A DNA stretch of 64,000 nucleotides, taken from a bacterium. Its GTDB lineage: Bacteria; Bacteroidota; Bacteroidia; B-17B0; Aurantibacillaceae. The stretch's first letter is position 1. Each line of letters opens with the position of its first letter. Shown here piece after piece: positions 40,779 through 50,656 of the stretch. The stretch covers positions 1 through 64,000 of the forward strand of contig JAQSCW010000018.1 of the NCBI GenBank assembly GCA_029945625.1. Direction: 5' to 3'. The notes under the pieces were generated by a model. It had not been told where the DNA came from. It made no database searches and worked only from the letters and a program-made list of their open reading frames with translations. Both the position numbers and the translations under genes were made by a program.

Positions 40779-41531
40779 ATGGCTGATTTAAAAGAGGAAA
40801 CTTCCGTTGAAAACACCAACCCGGTAGAAGAAACTGTTGAACAAAAAAAGAAACCGATTGACCCCACCTTGGAGGGAATTCAATTGTTTTACGAAAAGAA
40901 CAAGAAGTTGGTAAATTACGTTGGTGGGGGATTGGTGGTGTTGATCGCTGTTTTAGTTTATTTTAAGCTCTATTATTTGCCTGAGCAAGAGAATGAAGCA
41001 GCCAACGAGATGTTTTGGGCCGAGAGTTATTTTGAAAAGGACAGTTTTGCTTTGGCATTAAGAGGTGGTGTAATGGTGATGACAGCCGATGGACAAAAAC
41101 CAATGTTGGGCTTTGAGCAAGTTGCAGACCAATATGGGATGACTAAAACCGGAAACCTAGCTAATTATTATGCCGGTGTGTGTTATTTACGTATCGGAAA
41201 GTTTGAGCAGGCCATTGAATGTTTAGGAAAATACGATGGCAAAGATGAAATGATTGCACCAATTGCAATTGGTGCCATAGGCGATTGCCATATGGAACTA
41301 AAAAGAACGGATGAGGCCTTAAAATATTACCTGAAGGCATCTGAAAAAAGTCATAACGGCTTTACAACTCCTTATTTTCTTAAAAAGGCCGCATTTGCCA
41401 ACGAAGTAAAATCTAATTACACTGAGGCTCTTGAATTGTACGAACGAATAGGAAAAGAATTTCCAAAATCGAGTGAAGCCCGTGAAATTGATAGAGAAAT
41501 TGCACGTGTTAAGACCTTGAGCGGTCAATAA
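40779..41531 (+). CDS. Membrane-anchored TPR protein (YfgM-like)
   Basis: Single TM VNYVGGGLVVLIAVLVYFKLYYL followed by TPR-like repeats. Confidence 0.8.
   Translation: MADLKEETSVENTNPVEETVEQKKKPIDPTLEGIQLFYEKNKKLVNYVGGGLVVLIAVLVYFKLYYLPEQENEAANEMFWAESYFEKDSFALALRGGVMVMTADGQKPMLGFEQVADQYGMTKTGNLANYYAGVCYLRIGKFEQAIECLGKYDGKDEMIAPIAIGAIGDCHMELKRTDEALKYYLKASEKSHNGFTTPYFLKKAAFANEVKSNYTEALELYERIGKEFPKSSEAREIDREIARVKTLSGQ
41256..41275. repeat. 20-bp perfect palindrome inside the TPR CDS
   Basis: GCACCAATTG|CAATTGGTGC. Confidence 0.85.
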
Positions 41532-41552
41532 CTAATTTCAGTTTTTAAGAAG

Positions 41553-41575
41553 GTCTGCTCATGGCAGACTTTTTT
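41553..41575 (+). terminator. Rho-independent terminator between the TPR gene and ribH
   Basis: GTCTGC-TCATG-GCAGAC followed by T6. Confidence 0.8.
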
Positions 41576-41586
41576 ATTTCAAACAA

Positions 41587-42075
41587 ATGAGTACACAACA
41601 CAAAAACTTATCCTCCTTTGAGGGGAGCAAAATTCCTGATGCAAGTTCATACAGGTTTGGAATCATTTGGTCTGAATGGAATTACGAGATCACAAACGCT
41701 CTCAAAGAGGGAGCCTTAAAGACCCTCCTGGAAAATGGTGCTAAACTTGAGAACATTCAAGTTAAAGTGGTTCCGGGTAGTTTTGAGCTCACGCTGGGGG
41801 CACAATATATGGCTGAATACAGTAAAGTGGATGCTATTATTTGTCTTGGCTGTGTGATTCAAGGAGAAACCAAACACTTTGATTTTATTTGCGATGCTGT
41901 AGCCAAGGGCATCACCGATTTAAATATTAAATACAACAAGCCTTTTGTTTTTGGAGTTCTTACTCCTAACAGTCACCAGCAAGCAATTGACCGTGCAGGT
42001 GGTAAACTTGGAAACAAAGGCGATGAGGCAGCTGTTACAGCCATTAAAATGCTTGCTTTAAAAAGCAGTTTCTGA
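41587..42075 (+). CDS. ribH: 6,7-dimethyl-8-ribityllumazine synthase
   Basis: RFGIIWSEWNYEITNALKEGAL; VVPGSFELTLGAQYMA; ICLGCVIQGETKHFDFICDAVAKGI; PFVFGVLTPNSHQQAIDRAGGKLGNKGDEAA. Confidence 0.97.
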   Translation: MSTQHKNLSSFEGSKIPDASSYRFGIIWSEWNYEITNALKEGALKTLLENGAKLENIQVKVVPGSFELTLGAQYMAEYSKVDAIICLGCVIQGETKHFDFICDAVAKGITDLNIKYNKPFVFGVLTPNSHQQAIDRAGGKLGNKGDEAAVTAIKMLALKSSF

Positions 42076-42153
42076 TTTACTGCGCTTTCCTATACATCAT
42101 GGTCGCGCTACCTGTTATAAAAAATATTCATACCCAAATCAAAATACCGGCAG

Positions 42154-45100
42154 TTACTCTACATGTTTCTTTATCTTGATCTCAGGATTTTTAGGAAGAT
42201 GTTTTGCAATTACCTTTGACAAGGCATCATGTTGGGTTTCAAACTCTTTATTTAGGTCAACAATCGCATCTAACTGCATTTCATTTGGGGCGGCTTCCAT
42301 ATAACAAAAGTTACCGTACAGTTCTGAGACTTTTTCGCGTACCCGCTTTTCATCTGCAAAAATAGAGGTCTTTTTTACACCCATCAATTCCCCCTTCACC
42401 TTTTGCAGATCATCATAAAATAAAATGGCGTGTTTTCTTTTTGAGTACGCCACTGAGTCAGACTTTAGTAATAACTGATAATAATTAATGGTATCAATGG
42501 CATTGTTCACTTTGTTATAAAGTTGCTGTAGCTCTATCGCTTTATTATACACCAAAATACGCTGCTCGAGGTTTAGGTTCTTATTTGAAGTGTCGTGCAC
42601 ACAATTAACGGTGCTGCTATATTCTTTATCTTTTACCTTCAACTTTAACGTGTACACACCCGGCAGTACCATGGGTGCCGTAAACCCAGCACCATCCATT
42701 TTTGTGCTACCACTTGCTACTTTTGGCGGTGTGCCGCGTAAATTCCAATTTACTTTGTTGATGCCCTTGCGTATAGTGCCCGGCATTGACTGAAGCAGAA
42801 CGCCCTTTGAATCATAAATTTCCAGGGTAACTTTTCCTGAGTTGAGCCGCTGCTTAAAATAATAATCAATGCTGGGGTGCGATGGAGGATTTCCGGCACT
42901 CCAGCCACCGGAAGTTTCAGGTCCGCCCCAACCAAGTTTTCCTTCGTTAAGAATAATGTTGGGCGTAGGAAAAAAATAAACTTCTTGTTCCCATATCTCC
43001 TTTGTAAGATTTCGCAAGGGGCGTATGTCATCCATTATAAATATGCCTCTTCCGTGAGAAGCAATTATAAGGTCATTTGTTTTGGGATGAATTTGTATGT
43101 CGCGTGCTAGGATGTATTCAGGAATATTATTTTTCATCCTTATCCAGTTTGCTCCGCCGTCGAGCGTCGCAAAAAGACCCATTTCAGTGCCTAGGAACAG
43201 GAGATCCTTATTCACCAGATCTTCCTTGATTTTGTGTGCGTAGCTGGTAAAGATCGAGTTGTTCATTCGGGCCCACGTTTTTCCCAGATCGGTACTTTTT
43301 GCAAGGTAGGTGGCATGATCTCCATACATATGATTTTCGCAAGTTACATACACTGTATTCTTATCAAAACGCGAAGGTTCAATACTGCTCACCCAAGCTT
43401 GCTTAGCCACGCCGCAAGCAGAAAGGTTTGAAGAAACATTTGCCCATGTTTTTCCACCATCACTACTCACCTGTAAATTGCCATCATCGGTGCCGGCCCA
43501 AATTTGATTTTCGTCTAGTGGCGATTCGGCAATGGTAAAAATGGTACAATGATTTTCAGCGGAAGTATTGTCCTCACTTAATCCTCCACTGTCTTCCTGT
43601 TTCTGTTTGTTCTTGTCGTTAGTGCTCAGGTCTTCTGAAATTCGCTGCCAGTTCCTGCCCTGATCGTTTGATTTATAAAGGTATTGAGCGCCTACATATA
43701 AATTCTTCGGGTTTTTAGCACCGGTTACTATGGGAGTGTTCCAGTTCCAACGCAACTTTTCTTCCTTCAATGTTTTTTGTGGTTGTATAAAATCCGATTT
43801 CATGGTGCTGAGATTGGATCGAAACATATTTCCTCCCTGGTATTCTGAATATACCGTTTTGCCATCAGCATCCGGCACGGTCCAAAATCCGTCACCCCCT
43901 CCAACCCGGTCCCAGTTTGCATTTCCGATACCTCCGGGTGAGGCGCTTGGCGCCATCCAACTGCCATTATCTTGCAATCCGCCAAACACATTGTACGGCT
44001 CTTTCAAGTCGTACATCACGTGGTAAAATTGGCCAACAGGCAAGCTGTGATTAAATTGCCATGTTACACCGCGATCTACACTCATATAAACACCTCCGTC
44101 GGTGCCTACATACATAATATTGGTATGTGCAGGATTAATCCAAAGTGCATGCATATCAGAATGCACCCATCCTCCATCACCGCTTGCTTCGGTAAACGAA
44201 TAACCCCCATCGCTGCTGTAAGCAAATTGAAAGGCGGGACGATACACGCGTTTGGGATCTTTTGGATCGATAACAATGGTGCTGAAATAAAAAGGACGTG
44301 CACAGGTATTCATAGTGGCGCTTTGATTTTTCCACGATTCACCCCCATCGGAAGAGATGTACAATCCTGTTTTGGCACTCTCCACAATAGCCACCATTTG
44401 TTTCGGATCACTCGGCGCCAGGGCCATCGCTATTCTTCCAAATGGTTTTTCAGGCAAACCGGTTTTAATTTCTCGCCACGTTTTGCCACCATCACTGCTT
44501 TTGTACAAGCCACTTCCTTTTCCTCCTGAATTAAAACTAAAAGGTTGACGCCGAAATTGCCACATAGAAGCAAATAGAACGTCGGGGTTTGTTGGATCCA
44601 TCAATAGTTCGGCGCAGCCCGTAAGTGCGTTTATGTAAAAATTTTTTTCCCAACTCTCTCCTCCGTTGGTTGATTTATATACTCCACGGTGTTTGCTATC
44701 ACTCCAAAGGGGACCAGGCACTGCAACATATACAACATTGGTGTTTTCGGGATGAATAAGAATTCTGGCAATATGCTCTGTACTATCAAGACCTATCTTT
44801 TTCCAATTATCACCGGCATCGTTGGACTTATACATGCCGTTACCGATCGATACTGTATTGCGCATATTGCTCTCACCGGTGCCCACATACACAGTGGAAG
44901 GAGTTTTTTGGTTAATGGCAATGGCCCCAATTGACTGACAATATTTATCAAATACTGATTTGTAAGAGGCCCCGGCGTTTGTTGATTTCCAAACCCCTCC
45001 GCCGGCAGTGCCCAAATAAAGAGTCTTCCCCTCATCCTTAATAACCCCTTCTATTGCCGTTGTCCTACCACTCATAGTTCCGGGGCCCAGTTGTCGGGTT

Positions 45101-45192
45101 TCCATTGTGCCAAACATGGCAGAATTTAAAGTGGTTTGAGACTTTAAAAAACTGAAGCTAATAATCAAAATACCAATTGCAATATTTTTCAT
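42154..45192 (-). CDS. Secreted VPS10/sortilin-like BNR-repeat protein
   Basis: Many S.DGG.TW units; signal peptide MKNIAIGILIISFSFLKSQT; no T9SS CTD seen. Confidence 0.87.
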   Translation of the reverse strand: MKNIAIGILIISFSFLKSQTTLNSAMFGTMETRQLGPGTMSGRTTAIEGVIKDEGKTLYLGTAGGGVWKSTNAGASYKSVFDKYCQSIGAIAINQKTPSTVYVGTGESNMRNTVSIGNGMYKSNDAGDNWKKIGLDSTEHIARILIHPENTNVVYVAVPGPLWSDSKHRGVYKSTNGGESWEKNFYINALTGCAELLMDPTNPDVLFASMWQFRRQPFSFNSGGKGSGLYKSSDGGKTWREIKTGLPEKPFGRIAMALAPSDPKQMVAIVESAKTGLYISSDGGESWKNQSATMNTCARPFYFSTIVIDPKDPKRVYRPAFQFAYSSDGGYSFTEASGDGGWVHSDMHALWINPAHTNIMYVGTDGGVYMSVDRGVTWQFNHSLPVGQFYHVMYDLKEPYNVFGGLQDNGSWMAPSASPGGIGNANWDRVGGGDGFWTVPDADGKTVYSEYQGGNMFRSNLSTMKSDFIQPQKTLKEEKLRWNWNTPIVTGAKNPKNLYVGAQYLYKSNDQGRNWQRISEDLSTNDKNKQKQEDSGGLSEDNTSAENHCTIFTIAESPLDENQIWAGTDDGNLQVSSDGGKTWANVSSNLSACGVAKQAWVSSIEPSRFDKNTVYVTCENHMYGDHATYLAKSTDLGKTWARMNNSIFTSYAHKIKEDLVNKDLLFLGTEMGLFATLDGGANWIRMKNNIPEYILARDIQIHPKTNDLIIASHGRGIFIMDDIRPLRNLTKEIWEQEVYFFPTPNIILNEGKLGWGGPETSGGWSAGNPPSHPSIDYYFKQRLNSGKVTLEIYDSKGVLLQSMPGTIRKGINKVNWNLRGTPPKVASGSTKMDGAGFTAPMVLPGVYTLKLKVKDKEYSSTVNCVHDTSNKNLNLEQRILVYNKAIELQQLYNKVNNAIDTINYYQLLLKSDSVAYSKRKHAILFYDDLQKVKGELMGVKKTSIFADEKRVREKVSELYGNFCYMEAAPNEMQLDAIVDLNKEFETQHDALSKVIAKHLPKNPEIKIKKHVE

Positions 45193-45227
45193 AACATAAA
45201 AAATTTGATGTGAATATTTGTTCAAAT

Positions 45228-45938
45228 TTATTTTCCGGGTTTAAAGATTGCATCGTCAATTTTCGGATTGATCTCCAATTTTAGAGTTTCCATTTCACTC
45301 CACCCCGATGTTGTCATCATCGGTATATTGAGCCCTTCTGCCAGCATTTTGTAGTTTGAATAGAAGGTAGAATTTTCAGTCTCCTGACCATCAGATTTAA
45401 TTTTTTCTGTTTTCTTAATGGTAAGATAATTACCGGGGTCAATATAGTAGGTGGTTTCCTTTCCGTCTTTGTTGGTCATTTTAATTTTGAAGCATTCCGT
45501 CCCGTCAATATCATCCATGTCGAAGTACTCAATCGTTTTCCCCAATTCTTTATACGTAAGAAATTCGTCTTTGATGTTCAGCTCATCTTGCGAATTCTTA
45601 ACATTATCGGCTGTCATAGCTTCTGATTTCGTTTGACCAGCCCATGGTGCATAGCTCCAGCCTTCTTTCGTGGTCACAATATTAAATCCCTTCATTCCCA
45701 TAACAGAAATATCTGATCTAAGGGCTATTCGATCTGATTTTACCACTGTAAAATGAATTTCGGCACCTTGAGCCTTCATCACACTTTCGTACCGCATCGT
45801 TCTCACTTTTTCCCAACTGTCTTTTCCACCAATAGCCTCAATATGTTTGGAAACAATTTCTTCAAGCGTTTGTGAAAATACCCCATTGCTTAAGATGCAA
45901 AACAGGATACCTGCTGTTACTTTCACCGTTGTTTTCAT
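45228..45938 (-). CDS. Outer-membrane lipoprotein-sorting (LolA-like) protein
   Basis: Signal peptide; ETTYYIDPGNYLTIKKTEKIKSDGQETENSTFYSNYK. Confidence 0.7.
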   Translation of the reverse strand: MKTTVKVTAGILFCILSNGVFSQTLEEIVSKHIEAIGGKDSWEKVRTMRYESVMKAQGAEIHFTVVKSDRIALRSDISVMGMKGFNIVTTKEGWSYAPWAGQTKSEAMTADNVKNSQDELNIKDEFLTYKELGKTIEYFDMDDIDGTECFKIKMTNKDGKETTYYIDPGNYLTIKKTEKIKSDGQETENSTFYSNYKMLAEGLNIPMMTTSGWSEMETLKLEINPKIDDAIFKPGK

Positions 45939-46278
45939 TTTGGTTTATAATTTTATGTTGATTCTTGAAGTACTTTGGTTTGTACAGAACACGATTGTTT
46001 CGTCTTTTTATTTTGCTAAATAAAACAAAACATTTTGAGAAGAGAGACCTACTTTGGAACGATTTTATCTTAGCCCGGCTTTTTGTAATTCACACTTCTT
46101 AAATATAAATCTAATCATAAAAAATGATGGCAGGAGAATCAATAGGGAAAAAGTCTGCAAATTTTTCAAGAAATTACATGAGCGGCATGTGCGTTCTTTT
46201 AACGGACTATCTTTTCGGGGCACCTGTGTTGCAAAGTGGTGCCTCAATACCAAAGTGAGAGAGGGACTGCTTTAGGTT

Positions 46279-47739
46279 TTACTCCTGTTCCATGAGGGAA
46301 CCAAACAGGTCTTTAAAACTTACGCCTTCAACGAGCTTATTCTTACTCAACAAAGAGTGTTCTGCTAAACCATGCAATGCAAATTCCATCAGCACCCATT
46401 TTTCAACTCCTTTTGCCGAGGGGTGGTATTTATTCACTAATTCCTCAAGTCCCTCAACTATAATCAAAGCAGAGGCATAGACCTTGTCATTTTCCCGATC
46501 AAGAAGATCCAAAATATTATTTTGTGAAAACCAGGAGGTGATGGTGCTATACTCAGAAGTTTCCTTTTTTCGTTTCAATAGAGCGGGATCGGGGAACAGT
46601 TGAACAAATAAGTTTCGAATTGCTAAACTGATCAGATTCTGAGCTATTACGGCCGGCCCTTCCTGTTCGCCTTCATATACTAATTCGATCTTTCCGTTGA
46701 TGGCGGGTACTGCGCCGTATAGGTCTCCGATTCGGGCAAACGAATAAGGAATGTTGTTTTTTAAAAACCGCAATTCAGCAGCACTAATTAAGCTCTCATA
46801 AGCACTTATCGTTAACCGTGCACTCACTCCGCTTTTGGAATCAACAAATTCACTACTTCTGGCTTCCACGGCAATTTGTTCCACTAAGTTTTTCAACACC
46901 TCAGGGATAGTAATTTTTTTCTGCTCCTTATTTAATCTTGCCTGATCTTGAGTGATCTGCTTTGAATGCTCAATCGAGCTGGGATAATGCGTGAGGATCT
47001 GCGAACCGATCCTATCTTTGAGCGGTGTAACAATGCTTCCACGGTTGGTATAGTCCTCGGGATTAGCTGTAAAAACAAATTGTAAATCGAGCGGGATCCT
47101 TAAATTAAAGCCTCTGATTTGCACATCCCCTTCCTGTAAAATATTGAACAATGCCACCTGCAAGCGTGCCTGAAGATCGGGCAATTCGTTAATCACAAAA
47201 ATAAACCTATTGCTCCGGGGAATTAAGCCATAATGAATCACATTTTCATCGGCAAAAGATAGTTTTAAATTGGCCGCTTTTATTGGATCCAAATCACCTA
47301 TCAGATCGGCAACACTTACATCAGGCGTTGCTAACTTTTCGGCAAAGCGTTCGCTTCTGTGAATCCAGCTGATAGGTGTTTTATCACCTTCTTTTGCGAT
47401 GAGGTTCTTTGCAAAGTTGGAGGTGGCTTGCATTGGATCGTCATTCAAAGGACTGCCACTCACAACCGGAATGTATTCGTCCAGCAGATTTACCAGCTGC
47501 CTCGCCATTTTTGTTTTGGCCTGACCGCGTAGTCCCAAAAATAAAATATTATGCCGACTCAAAACTGCCCGCTGAATCTCTGGAATAACGGTATCATCGT
47601 AACCAAAGATTCCCTCAAATATAGGCTCACCGGCTTTCAGTTTTCGAATCAGGTTGGCTCTTAATTCATCTTTGATACTGATGTAGGAATAGTTTGAAGC
47701 TTTTAATTCCCCTAAGGTTTTAATAGTGGGTTGACTCAT
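46279..47739 (-). CDS. MoxR/ChlI-like AAA+ ATPase
   Basis: FLGLRGQAKTKMARQLVNLL; INELPDLQARLQVALFNILQEGDVQIRG; FTANPEDYTNRGSIVTPLKDRIGSQI. Confidence 0.88.
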   Translation of the reverse strand: MSQPTIKTLGELKASNYSYISIKDELRANLIRKLKAGEPIFEGIFGYDDTVIPEIQRAVLSRHNILFLGLRGQAKTKMARQLVNLLDEYIPVVSGSPLNDDPMQATSNFAKNLIAKEGDKTPISWIHRSERFAEKLATPDVSVADLIGDLDPIKAANLKLSFADENVIHYGLIPRSNRFIFVINELPDLQARLQVALFNILQEGDVQIRGFNLRIPLDLQFVFTANPEDYTNRGSIVTPLKDRIGSQILTHYPSSIEHSKQITQDQARLNKEQKKITIPEVLKNLVEQIAVEARSSEFVDSKSGVSARLTISAYESLISAAELRFLKNNIPYSFARIGDLYGAVPAINGKIELVYEGEQEGPAVIAQNLISLAIRNLFVQLFPDPALLKRKKETSEYSTITSWFSQNNILDLLDRENDKVYASALIIVEGLEELVNKYHPSAKGVEKWVLMEFALHGLAEHSLLSKNKLVEGVSFKDLFGSLMEQE

Positions 47740-47740
47740 A

Positions 47741-48838
47741 TTAAATTCTCTTTTGTTTTTTGTTTGTATAATCTCTGAATACCATCTCTCCCAGACCTTT
47801 TAATCCGGTAAAATAAGCTTTGCCCTCATTTGCTTCCGTAAACTCATCAATAAAATCTTTCAAATAATTATCTCTCGCCAACATAAATGTGGTAATGTCT
47901 ATCCTGCTGCGTTTACAGGATGCGGCGAGTGTGAGACATTTGTTTACGATCCGTCGGTCGAGTCCAAAACTGTTTTTATAATATTCTCCATTTTCTTTTA
48001 TGCAAGAAGGTTTCCCGTCGGTAATCATGAAAATTTGTTTGTTGGTGGCCTTCTTCTTTCGTAATAATGACATTGCCAGTTCGAGCCCTGCAACTGTATT
48101 GGTGTGATAAGGACCAACTTGAAGGTAGGGCAGATCTTTGAGTTGGATGGACCAGGCATCGTCGCCAAAAACAATGATATCGAGACTATCTTTCTTATAA
48201 CTACGTTGTATCATTTCTGCCATGGCCATGGCCACCATCTTGGCGGGAGTGATGCGATCTTCCCCATAAAGAATCATGCTGTGGCTGATATCAATCATCA
48301 GCACTGTTGCAGTTTGGGTTTTAAATTCTTGTTCGCCCACCAGAAGGTCGTTCTCAGTGAGTGTAAAATTCTCGAGACCGTGATTGATCTGAGCTTGTTT
48401 AAGAGATTCGATCATGGCGATGCTTTGAGGCGAATCTCCAAACTCGTATGCTCTCAAATCTACACTTATCTCTTCTCCGTTTTTTCCGGTGAATTTTGTT
48501 TTATGATTTCCGGACGCACCTTTTTTAAGTTTGCCAAAAATGTGCTCGAGTGCATTGTCGCGAATGGCCTGTTCAGTTTTTGCTGTAATTGCAAGACCCC
48601 CTTTGCCGTCCTTTTTTTCTCTTAGATAACCTTTCTTCTTTAGGTCGTCAATAAAATCATTCAGGGTATACTGTTCGTTCGTAAGTTCGTATTCCTTGTC
48701 TAATTCCTTAAACCACTCTAAAGCTTCCTTTACATCTCCACTGGTGTGCGTTATCAGTTGCTTGAAGATCTTGAAAAGTTCTTCAAATTTTGTTGTCGTT
48801 CCGGCCGTAACATGTTCTCTAAACCTATATCCCTGCAC
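47741..48838 (-). CDS. VWA-domain protein paired with the AAA+ ATPase
   Basis: MIDAS-like VLMIDISHSMILYG; TNTVAGLELA; FMITDGKPSC; 1-nt spacing to the downstream AAA+ gene. Confidence 0.88.
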   Translation of the reverse strand: MQGYRFREHVTAGTTTKFEELFKIFKQLITHTSGDVKEALEWFKELDKEYELTNEQYTLNDFIDDLKKKGYLREKKDGKGGLAITAKTEQAIRDNALEHIFGKLKKGASGNHKTKFTGKNGEEISVDLRAYEFGDSPQSIAMIESLKQAQINHGLENFTLTENDLLVGEQEFKTQTATVLMIDISHSMILYGEDRITPAKMVAMAMAEMIQRSYKKDSLDIIVFGDDAWSIQLKDLPYLQVGPYHTNTVAGLELAMSLLRKKKATNKQIFMITDGKPSCIKENGEYYKNSFGLDRRIVNKCLTLAASCKRSRIDITTFMLARDNYLKDFIDEFTEANEGKAYFTGLKGLGEMVFRDYTNKKQKRI

Positions 48839-48927
48839 GTATATATAACACTTATTGAATCTTAAAGTTGAGAAAAAAATACTGAAACTAATGTTAATTA
48901 TTAAGAAGATAAATGGAAAATGTCCTC

Positions 48928-49377
48928 TTATTTTTCACGAAGATCTGTAAATTCTCCGCTTATTGCTGTGATTGTGCCGCCGGTTAAGGCAGCATTAAAG
49001 TTGCCGGTAATCAAACCTGCCGAATTTGACGTAATGTTTACCACACCTGACTTGCCGCTATAAGTGGTACCTGAATATACATATTCAAGCGTAATTCCTT
49101 TGGAAGGAGAAATGGTATGTGTTCCCACACTTAGGCTTTCAAGAATAATGTCTACCGATGTGAGGTTCCCTGTTTTGCTAGCTACTATGTTGTTGTAAGC
49201 GGTGATATAATAGAAATTATCTGCAACAACCGTGGCTCCACTTGAAGGAGTCCACGTAAATCGGCTAGTTGGGCTCACAACAGGGTCATTGGGCTGCGAT
49301 GCATCTTTCTGGCAGCCAAAGGTAAAAAGCAGAACGGGGAAGAATAAAACGCTTATTTGTTTAAGAAGTGTTTTCAA
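48928..49377 (-). CDS. Hypothetical lipoprotein
   Basis: Lipobox VLLFTFGCQKD; beta-rich, Ser/Thr-rich. Confidence 0.65.
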   Translation of the reverse strand: MKTLLKQISVLFFPVLLFTFGCQKDASQPNDPVVSPTSRFTWTPSSGATVVADNFYYITAYNNIVASKTGNLTSVDIILESLSVGTHTISPSKGITLEYVYSGTTYSGKSGVVNITSNSAGLITGNFNAALTGGTITAISGEFTDLREK

Positions 49378-49612
49378 AGACTCAAAAATTTTAATTCAAA
49401 GTTAAAATATATAAATGCTCTCCGTTGATTTAGTTGTTAATTTTATTTAAAAGCAAAGTTCCATAACGGTATCGTATCTCCGGGTTATAAATGTTGTGGA
49501 GGATCGGAAATCGGATTTATTTGCTGATTTTCGAATTGTTCGAGCCCTGCAATTTTCCCTCACCGATCCACTAAAAGGTGCAATTTAATCGCCTCTTCTC
49601 AACTTTATTTTT

Positions 49613-49629
49613 TTCACTATCTTAGTGAA
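49613..49629. promoter_or_regulatory. Inverted repeat over a candidate -7 box upstream of the collagen-motif lipoprotein pair
   Basis: TTCACTA-TCT-TAGTGAA; the TATCTTAG within it resembles TAnnTTTG. Confidence 0.45.
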
Positions 49630-49659
49630 GCTATTATTACTTCTAATTATCTCAAGATC

Positions 49660-50178
49660 ATGATGAACTTTTTTAATTCTTTGAAACTATCTCGTTTGGC
49701 CTTGGTTATTTTGATTGCTGGTATGATGGCATGTCAGAAAAAGGAAATACAGGGACCACAGGGAGACCCGGGTACACCCGGTGTCGGAGGAAACTCCAAC
49801 ATCGTATCTACTCCGGTTTTTGTGGTAGGTTCTTCACAATGGAAACCAAATGCCGACACAACACTTTGGCAATATAAATTTGATGCGGCGCAGATTACTT
49901 CTGATATCGCCGATAAGGGCGTGGTTAAGCTTTTTATTCAGGTGGGATCCTCGTGGTGGGAATTGCCGTATTTGGCGGGAGAATTTTTGATGCAGTTTGG
50001 TTTTAGTGTTGGCTCGGTAAATTTATCTTATCTTGATCCTCATGGTGAAAAGCTTCTGAGGCCGGCTACCGCCAACTTTCGGTTGATCACCATTTCGGAG
50101 GTGGCCCGAGCAGCTCACCCCGAACTAGTGGAGAGCAATTTCGAAGAAATTATGAAAACAGGTAACTCTTCTAAATAA
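49660..50178 (+). CDS. Lipoprotein with a short collagen-like motif
   Basis: Lipobox IAGMMACQKK; GPQGDPGTPGVGGN. Confidence 0.75.
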   Translation: MMNFFNSLKLSRLALVILIAGMMACQKKEIQGPQGDPGTPGVGGNSNIVSTPVFVVGSSQWKPNADTTLWQYKFDAAQITSDIADKGVVKLFIQVGSSWWELPYLAGEFLMQFGFSVGSVNLSYLDPHGEKLLRPATANFRLITISEVARAAHPELVESNFEEIMKTGNSSK

Positions 50179-50189
50179 GTTAATTAACC

Positions 50190-50624
50190 ATGAAGAATAT
50201 AACGATAAAGTGGTTTACGGTGAGTTCCATGTTGATGATCTTTGCCTTTTCATTTTGCACGAAAGACGTGGCAGGACCCAAAGGCAATCCCGGCACGCCG
50301 GGAAAAAAGGGAAATCTCTTGGAGGTCCACACAAAGATCTTTCTACACCCCTCTTCTGCCTGGTATAAATTGGAGTTTGATTGGGAGTCGGTTATCTACG
50401 TTCCCGAGATCACCAAAACTGTTTTGGAAAGCGGGGAAGTTAAAGTGTACATGCAAGTGGGGAAAGAGTGGTATGACCTCCCTTATGGAGAGGGACTTTT
50501 TTATACCCGTTGTTGGTTTGAGCAGGGAATTGTGTACCTAAACTATTATAATACTCATACTGCCATTCCTGAGAGACCTGTGTCCCGAAATTTCCGCATT
50601 GTGGTACTTTCACCGGTGCAATAA
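50190..50624 (+). CDS. Lipoprotein with a short collagen-like motif, tandem paralogue
   Basis: Lipobox IFAFSFCTKD; GPKGNPGTPGKKGN; shared KV(Y/F)(M/I)QVG..W..LPY. Confidence 0.75.
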   Translation: MKNITIKWFTVSSMLMIFAFSFCTKDVAGPKGNPGTPGKKGNLLEVHTKIFLHPSSAWYKLEFDWESVIYVPEITKTVLESGEVKVYMQVGKEWYDLPYGEGLFYTRCWFEQGIVYLNYYNTHTAIPERPVSRNFRIVVLSPVQ

Positions 50625-50656
50625 TATAGAAAGGGGAGTTGAGGTTAAGAAGAAAA

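Noticed and set aside
42590-45035. Numerous ORFs on both strands overlapping the BNR-repeat gene
   Set aside because: They lie inside a strong CDS with clear signal peptide and repeats; translations show no recognisable domains.
46054-46275. 73-aa ORF between the LolA-like and AAA+ genes
   Set aside because: Composition looks random and no family is recognised; the region more likely holds regulatory sequence. A weak hairpin (GGGGCACC...GGTGCCTC) near 46218-46249 lacks a T-tract.
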